Assembly: GCA_965267475.1 (NCBI GenBank) | Contig: OZ254079.1 | Coordinates: forward strand, 744,001 to 808,000 | Reading direction: 5' to 3' | DNA: 64,000 nucleotides | From: JBCBKU01 sp965267475 | GTDB lineage: Bacteria > Pseudomonadota > Alphaproteobacteria > Rhodobacterales > Rhodobacteraceae | Part shown: positions 42,560-51,310 of the stretch, piece by piece | Layout: each line of letters opens with the position of its first letter | How positions within the stretch are numbered: position 1 is the first letter of the stretch | The notes under the pieces: generated by a model | What the model was told of the DNA's origin: nothing | The model's database searches: none | What the model saw: only the letters and a program-made list of their open reading frames with translations | Made by a program: the position numbers and the translations under genes

Positions 42560-45382
42560 TCATTGGCCCACCTTTTGCAGGTTGTTCTCCGCCGGTTTCG
42601 GCACATTCGACTTGATCGGCGGATGGGCAGGTTGTGCTTCCGCTGGCGCATCCACGCGCTCGATCTTCACACGCAAATCGAACCAGGCGGCCTGACCGGT
42701 CACCGGATCCGAATTCGCCCAACGTTGCCCGTCGCCCTTGGGCGGCAGCAACTCGTGGATCAGGTGGTTCAGCAGGAAACCCTTCGTGGCCTCGGGCGCG
42801 TCTGTGTCGAGCGCCCAGGCGCCCTTCCGTTTGCCGATCGCGTTCCAGGTCCAGACGGTGTTCTCATTAAGCGCCGCCATATGTGCCACGGGGATCGTGA
42901 TCGACCCATGGGTCGAGGTCAGACGCGCCCAGTCCCCATCGCGGAACCTGTTCGCTTCCCAGATCTTGGTGGGCACATACAGGGGGTTCGTCCCGTGGAT
43001 CTGCCGAAGCCAGGCGTTCTGCGACCCCCAGGAATGGTACATGGCCATCGGTCGTTGGGTCAGCGCGTGGATCGGGAACTCATCTGTGTCGACCGCGTCA
43101 TCCTCAAAGGGCGGGTACCAGACGGGCAGGGGATCGAGTGTCTCTTTGATCCGCTCGCGCAGATGTTCGGGCGGCTGGCGGACCCCGTGACCCTCGGCGG
43201 CCAATTGGAATTTCCGCATCGGCTCGGAATACAGCGTGAAGAGGTACGGCGCGGGATTGTCATAAAGCCCGATCTTCACCGCCCAGTCCTGATAGGCCTG
43301 GTTCCAGGGTTTGAAGAATTGCGCCTCGTCCGGGATATGCGCGACCCAGAACCCGCCATTGTCGATATAACGATCCAGCTGGTTTGGGTTCACCTCACCC
43401 CGACCATGGTCGTCGCCATTGCCGCGGAACCCTGCGAGCGGCCCGATCCCAGGCTTGCGGATGTGGTTCACGATGTAATCGCCGTAATCGGCGTATTTCT
43501 GGGATCCGTCCTCGTTCACGAAACCGGGCAGGCCCAGCCGGGCGCCGAGATCGCACAGCGCCGATTGGAAGCCCTTCACATCGCGGTCCGGCTCGATCAC
43601 TGGCCAGCGGATGGCATCCGCCGCCGCCTCGGCCTCGGAAATCGGGCGGTCGAGCAGCGAAATACAGTCGTGACGTTCCAGATAGGTTGTATCGGGCAGG
43701 ACCAGATCGGCATAGGCTACCATCTCGGACGAATAGGCGTCGGAATAGATGATCTTGGGGATCACATAGTCGCCGTTTTCGTCTGTGTCGGTCAGCATCT
43801 TCATGGTGCCCGACGTGTTCATCGACGAATTCCAGGACATGTTGGCCATGTACATGAAAAGCGCATCGATCTTGTAGGGATCGCCTGCATGGGCGTTCGA
43901 GATGACCATATGCATCAGCCCGTGGGCCGACATCGGGTTGTCCCAGGAAAATGCCTTGTCGATCCGCTGCGGATTGCCGTCTTCGTCCAACGCCAGATCT
44001 TCCGGCCCGTGGACGAACCCCAGATGCGGGCCGCCCAGCGGCTGGCCCGGCGTGGCCGTCGCATGGGGTTTGGGATGGATCTCGGCCGGTTTCGGATAGG
44101 GCGGTTTGAACCGGAAGCCGCCCGGTACCTCGACCGAGCCCAGAAGGATCTGCAACAGATGCAGCGCCCGGCAGGTCTGGAACCCGTTCGAATGGGCGGA
44201 AATCCCGCGCATGGCGTGGAAGGCGACCGGGCGCCCGATCATCTTCTCGTGCCGGACGCCGCGGAAATCGGTCCAGGGCTGATCGATCTCGATCTGTTCC
44301 TCGAACGCGACCCGCGCCAGTTCGTTGGCAAGCCCCCGGATCCGGTCGGCCGAGATCCCGCAGGTCTCGGCCACCGTCTCGGGCGCGTAGGCTTGATCCA
44401 TGTAGCGCTCGGCGATCAGGTGGAAGACCGGCTTGTGGGTGACACCGGCATGGCGCCACGTGCCTGCCAGATCGGGCGTCACGTCGGGCTTGTTGTAACA
44501 GCGCGGGCGGCCCTCAACCCGGTCCCAGACCAGATCGCGGCCTTCCTCGTCCTTAAGGATGAGCCCGTATTCATCAGAGCTTTCATCGCCATTCACCAGG
44601 CAGGCGGCGTTCGTATACCGCGCGAGATAGTCGAAATCGACCTTGCCCGCCTTCAGAAGGCAATGGATCAGCGACATGATGAACAGGCCATCGGTGCCGG
44701 GTGTGATCCCGTACCAATCGTCGGCCACAGCATTGTACCCGGTGCGGATCGGGTTCACGCCCACGACCTTGGCGCCCCGGCCCTTCAGCTTGCCGATCCC
44801 CATCTTGATCGGGTTGCTGTCATGGTCTTCGGCGACACCGAACAGAACGAACAACTTGGTCCGGTCCCAGTCGGGCTGTCCGAACTCCCAAAACGCGCCG
44901 CCCATGGTGTAGATCCCGCCCGCGGCCATGTTGACCGAGCAAAAGCCGCCATGGGCCGCGTAATTGGGTGTCCCGAAAGCCTGCGCCCAATAAGAGGTGA
45001 AAGACTGCGACTGGTCACGGCCCGTGAAGAAAGCCAGCTTTTGCGGTGCTTTCTCGCGAATGGGCGCCAGCCAGTCCTTGGCCAGATCCAAGGCCTCGTC
45101 CCAGGTGATCTCTTCGAACTCACCCGACCCGCGCGGTCCCACGCGCTTCAGGGGCGCGCGCAACCGGGCCGGAGAGTTGACCTGCATGATCCCGGCGGAT
45201 CCCTTGGCGCACAAAACACCGCGGTTCACCGGATGGTCGCGGTTGCCCTCGATATAGGCGACCTTCCCGTCCTTCATATGCACGTTGATGCCGCAGCGAC
45301 ACGCGCACATGTAACAGGTGGTCTTCCTGATTTCGTCGGAAACTTTTGGCGATGTGTCGACGGCGGGCTGCCTGGCGGTCAT
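42560..45382 (-). CDS. soeA: molybdopterin subunit of sulfite dehydrogenase complex (SoeA-like)
   Basis: A 940-residue DMSO-reductase-family catalytic subunit. Cys23, Cys26, Cys30 and Cys58 (CYMCACRC...GVLC) form a [4Fe-4S] site, and HGGFCSVNMAAGG contains Cys148, the likely molybdenum ligand. There is no Tat signal, matching the cytoplasmic SoeABC rather than exported Psr/Dms enzymes. The ATG at 45382 has GGGGAGAA 6 bases upstream; an in-frame extension of 41 residues is rejected. It oxidises sulfite to sulfate and sends electrons via SoeB and SoeC. Related polysulfide reductase-like enzymes cannot be fully excluded. Confidence 0.84.
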   Translation of the reverse strand: MTARQPAVDTSPKVSDEIRKTTCYMCACRCGINVHMKDGKVAYIEGNRDHPVNRGVLCAKGSAGIMQVNSPARLRAPLKRVGPRGSGEFEEITWDEALDLAKDWLAPIREKAPQKLAFFTGRDQSQSFTSYWAQAFGTPNYAAHGGFCSVNMAAGGIYTMGGAFWEFGQPDWDRTKLFVLFGVAEDHDSNPIKMGIGKLKGRGAKVVGVNPIRTGYNAVADDWYGITPGTDGLFIMSLIHCLLKAGKVDFDYLARYTNAACLVNGDESSDEYGLILKDEEGRDLVWDRVEGRPRCYNKPDVTPDLAGTWRHAGVTHKPVFHLIAERYMDQAYAPETVAETCGISADRIRGLANELARVAFEEQIEIDQPWTDFRGVRHEKMIGRPVAFHAMRGISAHSNGFQTCRALHLLQILLGSVEVPGGFRFKPPYPKPAEIHPKPHATATPGQPLGGPHLGFVHGPEDLALDEDGNPQRIDKAFSWDNPMSAHGLMHMVISNAHAGDPYKIDALFMYMANMSWNSSMNTSGTMKMLTDTDENGDYVIPKIIYSDAYSSEMVAYADLVLPDTTYLERHDCISLLDRPISEAEAAADAIRWPVIEPDRDVKGFQSALCDLGARLGLPGFVNEDGSQKYADYGDYIVNHIRKPGIGPLAGFRGNGDDHGRGEVNPNQLDRYIDNGGFWVAHIPDEAQFFKPWNQAYQDWAVKIGLYDNPAPYLFTLYSEPMRKFQLAAEGHGVRQPPEHLRERIKETLDPLPVWYPPFEDDAVDTDEFPIHALTQRPMAMYHSWGSQNAWLRQIHGTNPLYVPTKIWEANRFRDGDWARLTSTHGSITIPVAHMAALNENTVWTWNAIGKRKGAWALDTDAPEATKGFLLNHLIHELLPPKGDGQRWANSDPVTGQAAWFDLRVKIERVDAPAEAQPAHPPIKSNVPKPAENNLQKVGQ

Positions 45383-45528
45383 GGAATTCTCCCCAAGGGG
45401 TGAGGTAGCGCCCAGCCCCCCAAACGGTCTACGGCCAGTTGGGCGCGCCCGCAATGCCAGTTTGGCAATTTGCGCGCTGGCATGGGCGGCGCAATCTGAT
45501 ATCACCCGGCAAGAGAGGAGACGCCAAA

Positions 45529-45783
45529 ATGCGCCTTGTTTTCGTACAGATCCGCTGCCAGCCCGGCAAAACCTATGAGGTCGCGCATGAGATCTACCTG
45601 CGCGAAATCGTGTCCGAGCTGTACTCGACCAGCGGTGATTTCGACCTGCTTGCGAAGATCTATATTCCCGAGGGCGAGGACACCGGCGTCTATATCAACG
45701 ACCGTCTTCTCGATATTCCGGGCATCGCGCGATCGCTGACGACGATGACGTTCAAGGCGATCCACACGGATGGGACGACCTGA
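45529..45783 (+). CDS. stand-alone Lrp/AsnC ligand-binding domain protein
   Basis: An 84-residue protein that is only the RAM (Lrp/AsnC effector) domain, without the helix-turn-helix. RLVFVQIRCQPGKTYEVAHEI and YSTSGDFDLLAKIYIPEGEDTGVYINDRL match it. The ATG at 45529 is preceded by GAGAGGAG. It is divergent from soeA across a 146-base gap and contiguous with the RmlD gene. Such proteins may bind amino acids and modulate other regulators, or act as small-molecule sensors. Its target is unknown. Confidence 0.78.
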   Translation: MRLVFVQIRCQPGKTYEVAHEIYLREIVSELYSTSGDFDLLAKIYIPEGEDTGVYINDRLLDIPGIARSLTTMTFKAIHTDGTT

Positions 45784-46629
45784 ATGCGGATTGCAGTGTT
45801 CGGGAAGACGGGCCAGGTCGCGACCGAGCTGGGGCGCCTCGGTGCCGATCGGCTGATCGGGCGGGACGAGGCGGATTTTGCGGATCCGACGGCCGTGGCC
45901 CGGGTGGCCGAGACGATTGAGGCCGACGCGGTCATCAACGCCGCGGCCTATACCGCCGTCGACAAGGCCGAAGAAGAAGAGGCCCTGGCCACCGTCGTGA
46001 ACGGGGCAAGCGTCGGGGCGCTGGGACAGGTCTGTGCCGCAAGGGGTATCCCTTTGGTGCATATCTCGACCGATTACGTGTTCGACGGTGCGGGCGAGAC
46101 GCCTTGGACACCCGATGATCCGGTGGGTCCCATTGGCGCCTATGGCCGGTCCAAGCTGGCCGGTGAACAGGCGCTGGCCGATGCGGGCGGGATCCATGGC
46201 ATCATGCGGACATCCTGGGTGTTCTCGGCCCATGGCGGGAACTTCGTGAAAACAATGCTGCGGCTCGGGGCTGATCGGGATGCGCTGACGATTGTGGCCG
46301 ATCAGATTGGCGGCCCGACGGCGGCGGCGGATATCGCGGCGGGATGTCTTGCCATGGCCAGGGGGCTGGCCGGTGACGGATCGAAAACCGGGATCTATCA
46401 CTTCGCGGGCGGGCCGGATGTCAGCTGGGCGGATTTTGCCCGTGCGATCTTTGAGCGGTCTGGATTGTCCGTGGACGTCACCGATATCCCGACCGAGGCC
46501 TATCCGACGCCCGCGGCGCGGCCCAAGAATTCGCGGATGGATTGCGGCGCGTTCGAACGGGCATTCGGGATGGCGCGCCCGTCCTGGGAGGCGGCGCTGG
46601 ACAAGGTGCTGACCGAGCTCTCGGCGTAG
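45784..46629 (+). CDS. rfbD: dTDP-4-dehydrorhamnose reductase
   Basis: A 281-residue extended SDR of RmlD/RfbD type. GKTGQVATEL (residues 7-16) is the NAD(P) motif, NAAAYTAVDKAE is characteristic, and Tyr120-x3-Lys124 (YGRSK) with STDYVFDG are the active-site segments. It reduces dTDP-4-dehydro-L-rhamnose to dTDP-L-rhamnose. It starts at the base after the Lrp-like stop. The other rml genes are not in the window, so it is an isolated copy or part of a split pathway. Confidence 0.87.
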   Translation: MRIAVFGKTGQVATELGRLGADRLIGRDEADFADPTAVARVAETIEADAVINAAAYTAVDKAEEEEALATVVNGASVGALGQVCAARGIPLVHISTDYVFDGAGETPWTPDDPVGPIGAYGRSKLAGEQALADAGGIHGIMRTSWVFSAHGGNFVKTMLRLGADRDALTIVADQIGGPTAAADIAAGCLAMARGLAGDGSKTGIYHFAGGPDVSWADFARAIFERSGLSVDVTDIPTEAYPTPAARPKNSRMDCGAFERAFGMARPSWEAALDKVLTELSA

Positions 46630-46644
46630 ACGTTTTCCAAATGC

Positions 46645-46659
46645 GCCGCCTGCGGCGGC
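46645..46659 (+). terminator. possible hairpin after rfbD
   Basis: GCCGCC (46645-46650) and GGCGGC (46654-46659) form a 6-pair stem with a 3-base loop, followed by AAGTCTTTCTG. It lies between the convergent rfbD and mcl1 genes. The T-run is weak, so the call is tentative. Confidence 0.35.
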
Positions 46660-46730
46660 AAGTCTTTCTGTCGTCGTTGCCCGTCCGGGCGCCTCCTCCT
46701 GCCGCCCCGGAGAGATCCCCACGCATCGGA

Positions 46731-47687
46731 CTAATCTTTGATCAGTTTCGCCTGACGCACGATCACCTCGGCCTGCCGGATCGAGGCAAGATCCACGAGC
46801 CGCCCCTTGTAGACGGCGGCACCTGCCCCGTCCTTCTTGGCCTGCTCCATGGCTTCAAGGATTTCGCGGGCTTCGGTTACCTGGGCCTCCGACGGTGTGA
46901 ACACCTCGTTCGCCAGCGCCACCTGTTTCGGATGAATGGCCCATTTGCCGACCATGCCAAGGGTCGCTGACCGAAGCGCCTGCGCGCGGAAGCCGTCGTC
47001 ATCCGAAAAATCGCCAAACGGCCCGTCCACCGGCAGAACACCATGGGTGCGGCAGGCGGCCACGATCGCGGTTTGCGCCCAATGCCAGGGGTCGGACCAG
47101 TATTTCTGGCCGTTGCGATGCATGTAATAGTTTTCCTGCGTTCCGCCGATCCCGGTGGTCTGCATCCCCATCGATGCCGCAAAATCGGCCGCACCCAGCG
47201 ACATGGCCTGAAGCCGCGGGCTGGAGGCCGCAATCTCTTCCACATGGGCAATACCCGCCGCCGTCTCGATGATGACCTCAAGACTGATCGCCTTGTCGCG
47301 ACCCGCCGCCGCTTCGGCCGCCGTGACCAGCGCATCGACCGCATAGACATCCGCCGCGCAGCCGACTTTGGGGATCATGATCTGATCAAGGCGCGGGCCC
47401 GCCTGTTCCATCAGATCCACCACGTCGCGGTACCAAAAGGGCGTATCCAGCCCGTTGATCCGGACTGATAGGGTCTTCTTCCCCCAGTCGATGTCCCGCG
47501 TCGCCTGGATGATATTCTTGCGTGCCTCGGCCTTGTCATCGGGTGCCACGGAATCTTCGAGATCCAGGTTGATCACATCCGCATCGCTCGCCGCCATCTT
47601 CTCAAAAATCGCCGGGCGAGACCCGGGCCCGAACAACTGGCACCGGTTCGGGCGGGACGGGGCGGCGGGTTGAACCTTGAAGGACAT
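46731..47687 (-). CDS. mcl1: L-malyl-CoA/beta-methylmalyl-CoA lyase
   Basis: A 318-residue member of the HpcH/HpaI citrate-lyase-beta family, the same length as Mcl1 of Rhodobacter sphaeroides. PSRPNRCQLFGPGSRPAIFEKM, DVINLDLEDSVAPDDK (metal-binding Asp/Glu), SLEVIIETAAGIAHVEEIA and LGAADFAASMG match that enzyme. In the ethylmalonyl-CoA pathway it splits beta-methylmalyl-CoA to glyoxylate and propionyl-CoA and forms malyl-CoA from acetyl-CoA and glyoxylate. A near-perfect palindrome lies upstream. This marks the organism as an ethylmalonyl-CoA-pathway user. Confidence 0.9.
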   Translation of the reverse strand: MSFKVQPAAPSRPNRCQLFGPGSRPAIFEKMAASDADVINLDLEDSVAPDDKAEARKNIIQATRDIDWGKKTLSVRINGLDTPFWYRDVVDLMEQAGPRLDQIMIPKVGCAADVYAVDALVTAAEAAAGRDKAISLEVIIETAAGIAHVEEIAASSPRLQAMSLGAADFAASMGMQTTGIGGTQENYYMHRNGQKYWSDPWHWAQTAIVAACRTHGVLPVDGPFGDFSDDDGFRAQALRSATLGMVGKWAIHPKQVALANEVFTPSEAQVTEAREILEAMEQAKKDGAGAAVYKGRLVDLASIRQAEVIVRQAKLIKD

Positions 47688-47754
47688 CGCGACTGTGCCT
47701 TTGTAAGATTATTGCGTCTGAATTCGCCTAGGGATTAGGAAATTGCTCGCATTG

Positions 47755-47779
47755 CTGCAAGTGCATTTTGCATTTGCAG
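47755..47779. promoter_or_regulatory. candidate acyl-CoA-regulator operator upstream of mcl1
   Basis: CTGCAAGTGCA (47755-47765) and TGCATTTGCAG (47769-47779) are inverted arms matching at 10 of 11 positions around TTT. ScfR-family regulators of acyl-CoA metabolism in alphaproteobacteria bind TTTGCAAA-like repeats. The site lies 68 bases before the mcl1 start and 129 bases before dgcN. A weak TTGCAG-N17-TAATCC promoter for mcl1 overlaps the left arm. Confidence 0.5.
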
Positions 47780-47907
47780 AAACAGTGCCGGGCCAAGCGT
47801 CGAATTGGCTTTACGCGTGATGTTTCACTGGCCCTATTGTCGGGAATTGGATTTCGTCATGGCCATCGGGTCGAACGGTCCGGAAGCTGCCAGAGGGGGA
47901 CGATCCC

Positions 47908-48909
47908 ATGATCCAGACGCCATATCTTTTGTTTCTGGGCGATGCGCCCGACCAGTTGGCCGCGAAAGTGGCTCAGGGCATTCGCGACTGGAATCCCGAA
48001 GCCGCGCTGGGGCAGTTTCGCCTGCCGGGGTGCAAGGCCGATGTGGGTTTGCGCGACATGACGCTGGAAGAGGCGCAGGCCGCCGGCGTGAAAACCGTTG
48101 TGATCGGCGTTGCCAATCGGGGCGGTGTGATCAGCGCGGCATGGAAAGAGGTTCTGGTTCAGGCCTTGAAGATGGGGTTCGATCTGGCCTCGGGCCTGCA
48201 CAACCTTTTGCGGGATGAAGATGACCTTGTAGCGGCAGCCCGTGTGAATGGGCAAACCCTGCATGATGTGCGGATCCCCTCGGTCGCCTATCCCATCGCC
48301 AATGGCGTGAAGCGGACCGGCAAGCGCTGTCTGGCGATCGGGACCGATTGCTCGGTCGGCAAGATGTATACCGGGCTTGCCATGGACACCGAAATGAGGG
48401 CGCGGGGCATGGCTTCGACCTTCCGGCCCACAGGCCAGACCGGCATTCTGATCACCGGGGGCGGTGTGCCGCTGGATGCGGTGATCGCCGATTTCATGGC
48501 CGGAGCAGTTGAATATCTGACGCCCGACAACGCGGCCGACCACTGGGACCACATCGAAGGTCAGGGGAGCCTGTATCACGTGTCCTATTCGGGCGTGACC
48601 ATGGCGCTGATCCATGGCGGCCAGCCGGATGCGATCATCCTGTGTCATGAACCCACCCGCACCCATATGCGGGGCCTGCCGGACTATGCGTTGCCGAAAC
48701 TCGCAGATCTGAGGGACATGGTTTTGCCCATCGCCCGGATCGCGAACCCGGCCTGTCAGGTCGTGGGCGTCTCGGTGAACACCAAGGCGCTGGATGATGC
48801 GGCGGCGAAGGCGTGCGTCGAGGGGATCGAGGCCAAGATGGGTCTGCCCACGGTCGATCCCTATCGTCATGGGGCTGGGCGGCTGGTCGACGCGCTGGCG
48901 GCTCTCTGA
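47908..48909 (+). CDS. dgcN: D-glutamate N-acyltransferase DgcN-like (DUF1611)
   Basis: A 333-residue protein of the DUF1611 family with a Rossmann-like N-terminal domain and a P-loop-like C-terminal domain; GTDCSVGK at residues 145-152 is the Walker A-like motif. In marine bacteria DgcN acetylates D-glutamate, and DgcA then racemises the N-acetyl product to the L form. The dgcA-like gene lies 56 bases downstream and a D-amino-acid transaminase 3 kb away, supporting D-glutamate use. The acyl donor and exact substrate are inferred from that published pair. Confidence 0.82.
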   Translation: MIQTPYLLFLGDAPDQLAAKVAQGIRDWNPEAALGQFRLPGCKADVGLRDMTLEEAQAAGVKTVVIGVANRGGVISAAWKEVLVQALKMGFDLASGLHNLLRDEDDLVAAARVNGQTLHDVRIPSVAYPIANGVKRTGKRCLAIGTDCSVGKMYTGLAMDTEMRARGMASTFRPTGQTGILITGGGVPLDAVIADFMAGAVEYLTPDNAADHWDHIEGQGSLYHVSYSGVTMALIHGGQPDAIILCHEPTRTHMRGLPDYALPKLADLRDMVLPIARIANPACQVVGVSVNTKALDDAAAKACVEGIEAKMGLPTVDPYRHGAGRLVDALAAL

Positions 48910-48926
48910 CCGGGGAGGGACGACCA

Positions 48927-48954
48927 ATTGAGTATTTTTGCCAAGGTGAAGGGA
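48927..48954 (+). repeat. Rhodobacterales-type intergenic element, copy 1
   Basis: ATTGAGTATTTTTGCCAAGG begins this copy, which continues TGAAGGGA. It shares 27 of 28 bases with copy 2 (52257-52284) and a shorter core with copy 3 (61443-61468). Here it lies between dgcN and dgcA, and its GGTGAAGGG end could serve as a ribosome-binding site for a start at 48954. Confidence 0.75.
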
Positions 48955-48965
48955 TGGGTTGGGCG

Positions 48966-49916
48966 ATGATTTCGGCCAAGGCGCAGTCTTTCCGGTTGGC
49001 AGAGGTGTTCACGATCAGCCGGGGGTCGAAGACGACGGCCGAAGTCGTGACGGCGCGTGTCGGCGACGGCTGGGGCGAATGCGTGCCCTATGCGCGCTAT
49101 GGCGAAACGATCGACAGCGTGATCGGGCAGATTGAAGGCCTGCCGGAAGGGCTGGACCGGGGGACACTGCAGAAGGTGTTGCCCGCAGGGGCTGCGCGGA
49201 ATGCGGTCGATTGCGCGATGTGGGATGCCGAGGCCAAGGCGGCGGGTCAACGGGCCTGGGATCTGGCCGGGCAATCTGCGCCCGGGCCGGTTGTGACGGC
49301 CTTTACCCTGTCGCTTGATACGCCCGAAAACATGCGTGTTGCAGCCGCGAAACACGCCCACCGCCCGATCCTGAAAATCAAGCTGGGCACGCCCGATGAC
49401 ATGCCCCGGCTAGAAACCGTGCGGGCAGGCGCCCCGAAAGCGCGGATCATTGTAGACGCCAATGAAGGCTGGACGGCAGAGGTCTATGCCGATCTGGCCC
49501 CGCATCTGGTCCGACTGGGCGTTGGGTTGGTCGAACAACCTTTGCCAGCCGGTGCCGATGACGCCTTGATCGGGCTGGATCGGCCGGTTCCGGTCTGCGC
49601 AGATGAAAGCTGCCATGACCGCGCGTCGTTGCCGGACCTGAAAGGCAAGTACGACATGGTCAACATCAAGCTCGACAAGGCCGGTGGGCTAACCGAAGCG
49701 CTGGCCTTGCGCGATGCCGCCCGGGCCGAGGGCTTTCAGATCATGGTGGGTTGCATGGTGGGCACCTCGCTGGCAATGGCGCCCGCCGTCCTTCTGGCGC
49801 AAGGGGCTGAGGTCGTGGACCTCGATGGGCCATTGCTTTTGGCGGAAGACCGCGACGCGCCCCTCCGCTATGATGCTGACGGGGTGCATCCGCCAGAGCC
49901 CGCGCTTTGGGGCTAG
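48966..49916 (+). CDS. dgcA: N-acyl-D-glutamate racemase / dipeptide epimerase DgcA-like
   Basis: A 316-residue enolase-superfamily epimerase. Lys-containing ILKIKLG (KxK motif), IIVDANEGW and LVEQPLPAG, then PVCADESCHD supply the base and the metal-binding Asp/Glu set. YDMVNIKLDKAGGL carries the opposite-face Lys of the racemase subgroup. Such enzymes epimerise L-Ala-D/L-Glu dipeptides or, as DgcA, N-acetyl-D-glutamate. The ATG at 48966 fits homologous starts; ATG 48954, with a Shine-Dalgarno-like sequence in the repeat, would add four residues. It follows dgcN directly. Confidence 0.82.
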   Translation: MISAKAQSFRLAEVFTISRGSKTTAEVVTARVGDGWGECVPYARYGETIDSVIGQIEGLPEGLDRGTLQKVLPAGAARNAVDCAMWDAEAKAAGQRAWDLAGQSAPGPVVTAFTLSLDTPENMRVAAAKHAHRPILKIKLGTPDDMPRLETVRAGAPKARIIVDANEGWTAEVYADLAPHLVRLGVGLVEQPLPAGADDALIGLDRPVPVCADESCHDRASLPDLKGKYDMVNIKLDKAGGLTEALALRDAARAEGFQIMVGCMVGTSLAMAPAVLLAQGAEVVDLDGPLLLAEDRDAPLRYDADGVHPPEPALWG

Positions 49917-49932
49917 GTCCTGAGGGGTCGGC

Positions 49933-50685
49933 ATGGAATGGAACATTGAGGCCGCGAAGCTGGACACCGCCAGCCTGCCAAGCGGCCTGACCGATTTGAG
50001 CATTCATACCATCCGGAAATCCAATTTCCGGCGGCTTGAAGGGCTGGGATCGTTGCCTATCACGGCCCTGGGCCTTAGGTGGTTGTCGGCTCAGGATTTG
50101 ACCGCCGTCCCATTGCCCAAGGGCTTGAAAAGCCTGACCCTTTGGCAATCCCCCAAGATTCGGACGCTTGCCGGGATAGAACAGGCCCCAGCGCTTGAGA
50201 CGCTGCATTTCGAAGATAACGGCATTCTGGAAGATGGATCGGCGCTTGGCGCCCTTCCGCATCTCAAGGCGCTGACCATCGAAGGGGGCATGAACGCCAA
50301 ACAGAAGCTCCGCTCGCTGGATTTTCTGGACGGGCTGAATCTGAATTGGATTCGCCTGTCGGGCATCGAAGGCGCGGATCTGAGCCTTGCGGCGCTGACA
50401 CGGATGCCCAACCTGACGCATATCGACATTCACGCGAGGAGTTTCGCGCCCGCGGAAATCGCCAGGGTTGCGGCGGCGCATCCGGGTTTCCACGAAGAGC
50501 TTCTCAAATTGCCGGATTATCCGCCGTTTCTTGGCATGCGCTGCAAATCCTGCGGTGGCGTCCAGAAAGAGATGTTCCTCAGGCGCGTCAAGTTTCTCTG
50601 GTGCCCGGTTTGCGAGACAGAAGGGATTGCACGTCAGTTGAAGAAATTCGAGCGCATGGTCGACACCACGCGCGCATCGCTCTAA
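49933..50685 (+). CDS. hypothetical LRR-like protein with C-terminal zinc ribbon
   Basis: A 250-residue protein that I do not recognise as a named family. Residues 15-170 are built of short LxxLxL units (for example LTDLSIHTI, LKSLTLWQS, LETLHFEDN, LKALTIEGG, LTHIDIHAR), as in leucine-rich or STRAND-like solenoids. Cys204, Cys207, Cys224 and Cys227 (CKSCGG, CPVCE) form a likely zinc ribbon. There is no signal peptide, so it is probably a cytoplasmic binding protein. It lies 16 bases after dgcA and 28 before the Nudix gene, in the same direction. Confidence 0.65.
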   Translation: MEWNIEAAKLDTASLPSGLTDLSIHTIRKSNFRRLEGLGSLPITALGLRWLSAQDLTAVPLPKGLKSLTLWQSPKIRTLAGIEQAPALETLHFEDNGILEDGSALGALPHLKALTIEGGMNAKQKLRSLDFLDGLNLNWIRLSGIEGADLSLAALTRMPNLTHIDIHARSFAPAEIARVAAAHPGFHEELLKLPDYPPFLGMRCKSCGGVQKEMFLRRVKFLWCPVCETEGIARQLKKFERMVDTTRASL

Positions 50686-50713
50686 CCCGCACGGGGATGT
50701 CTCGGAGGTGGCG

Positions 50714-51310
50714 ATGGATCTGACGGACCGCGTTGACGTGCATGAAACGGTCGTGCTGGCCGATGACTGGGCGGAATTGAAAAAGACGCGCCTGTCGCTC
50801 AGACGGCGCGACGGCACGTGGCAGGAGATGTGGCGCGAGACCTATGATCGCGGCGATGGCGCAGTCATCCTGCCCTATGACCCTGTCCGGCAGACGGTGC
50901 TTCTGGCGCGCCAGTTTCGCTGGCCCGCCTATTACACCGGGCATCGCGAGGAACTGGTCGAGGCGGCCGCCGGGCTTCTGGACGATGCCGCACCGGAAGA
51001 ACGGATCCGCGCGGAAGTATCGGAAGAGCTTGGCTTGGCCCTGGGTCCGGCGGAAAAAGTGTTCGAGATGTACATGTCGCCGGGATCGGTGACCGAAACG
51101 CTGCATTTCTTCGTGGCCGCCTATGACGCATCCGACCGGGTCGGGTCCGGCGGTGGGGCGGTTGAAGAAGGTGAAGATATCGAGGTTCTGGAACTGACCA
51201 TCGATGAGGCAATGGATTGGGTGGCCGATGGCCGCATTCGGGATGCAAAGACCGTCATCCTGGTGCAGCATGCCGCCCTGAAGATATTCGCGAAAGGACA
51301 AGCGGGATGA
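50714..51310 (+). CDS. Nudix hydrolase, NudK-like
   Basis: A 198-residue Nudix enzyme hydrolysing a nucleoside diphosphate linked to another group. The Nudix box starts at AAGLLDDAAPEE and runs to AEVSEELGLAL. The Arg of the usual REVxEE is Ala here, but the metal-binding SEE and the Glu pair remain. The length and TYDRGDGAVILPYDPV segment resemble NudK/GDP-mannose or ADP-ribose pyrophosphatases. The ATG at 50714 is preferred over GTG 50708 because GGAGG lies 5 bases upstream. It overlaps the transaminase gene by 4 bases. Confidence 0.82.
   Translation: MDLTDRVDVHETVVLADDWAELKKTRLSLRRRDGTWQEMWRETYDRGDGAVILPYDPVRQTVLLARQFRWPAYYTGHREELVEAAAGLLDDAAPEERIRAEVSEELGLALGPAEKVFEMYMSPGSVTETLHFFVAAYDASDRVGSGGGAVEEGEDIEVLELTIDEAMDWVADGRIRDAKTVILVQHAALKIFAKGQAG

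Noticed and set aside
42431..45403. A 990-codon open frame opposite soeA.
   Set aside because: It lies wholly antisense to a gene with complete Fe-S and molybdenum motifs and has no family-like segments. High GC content at third positions leaves such frames open by chance.
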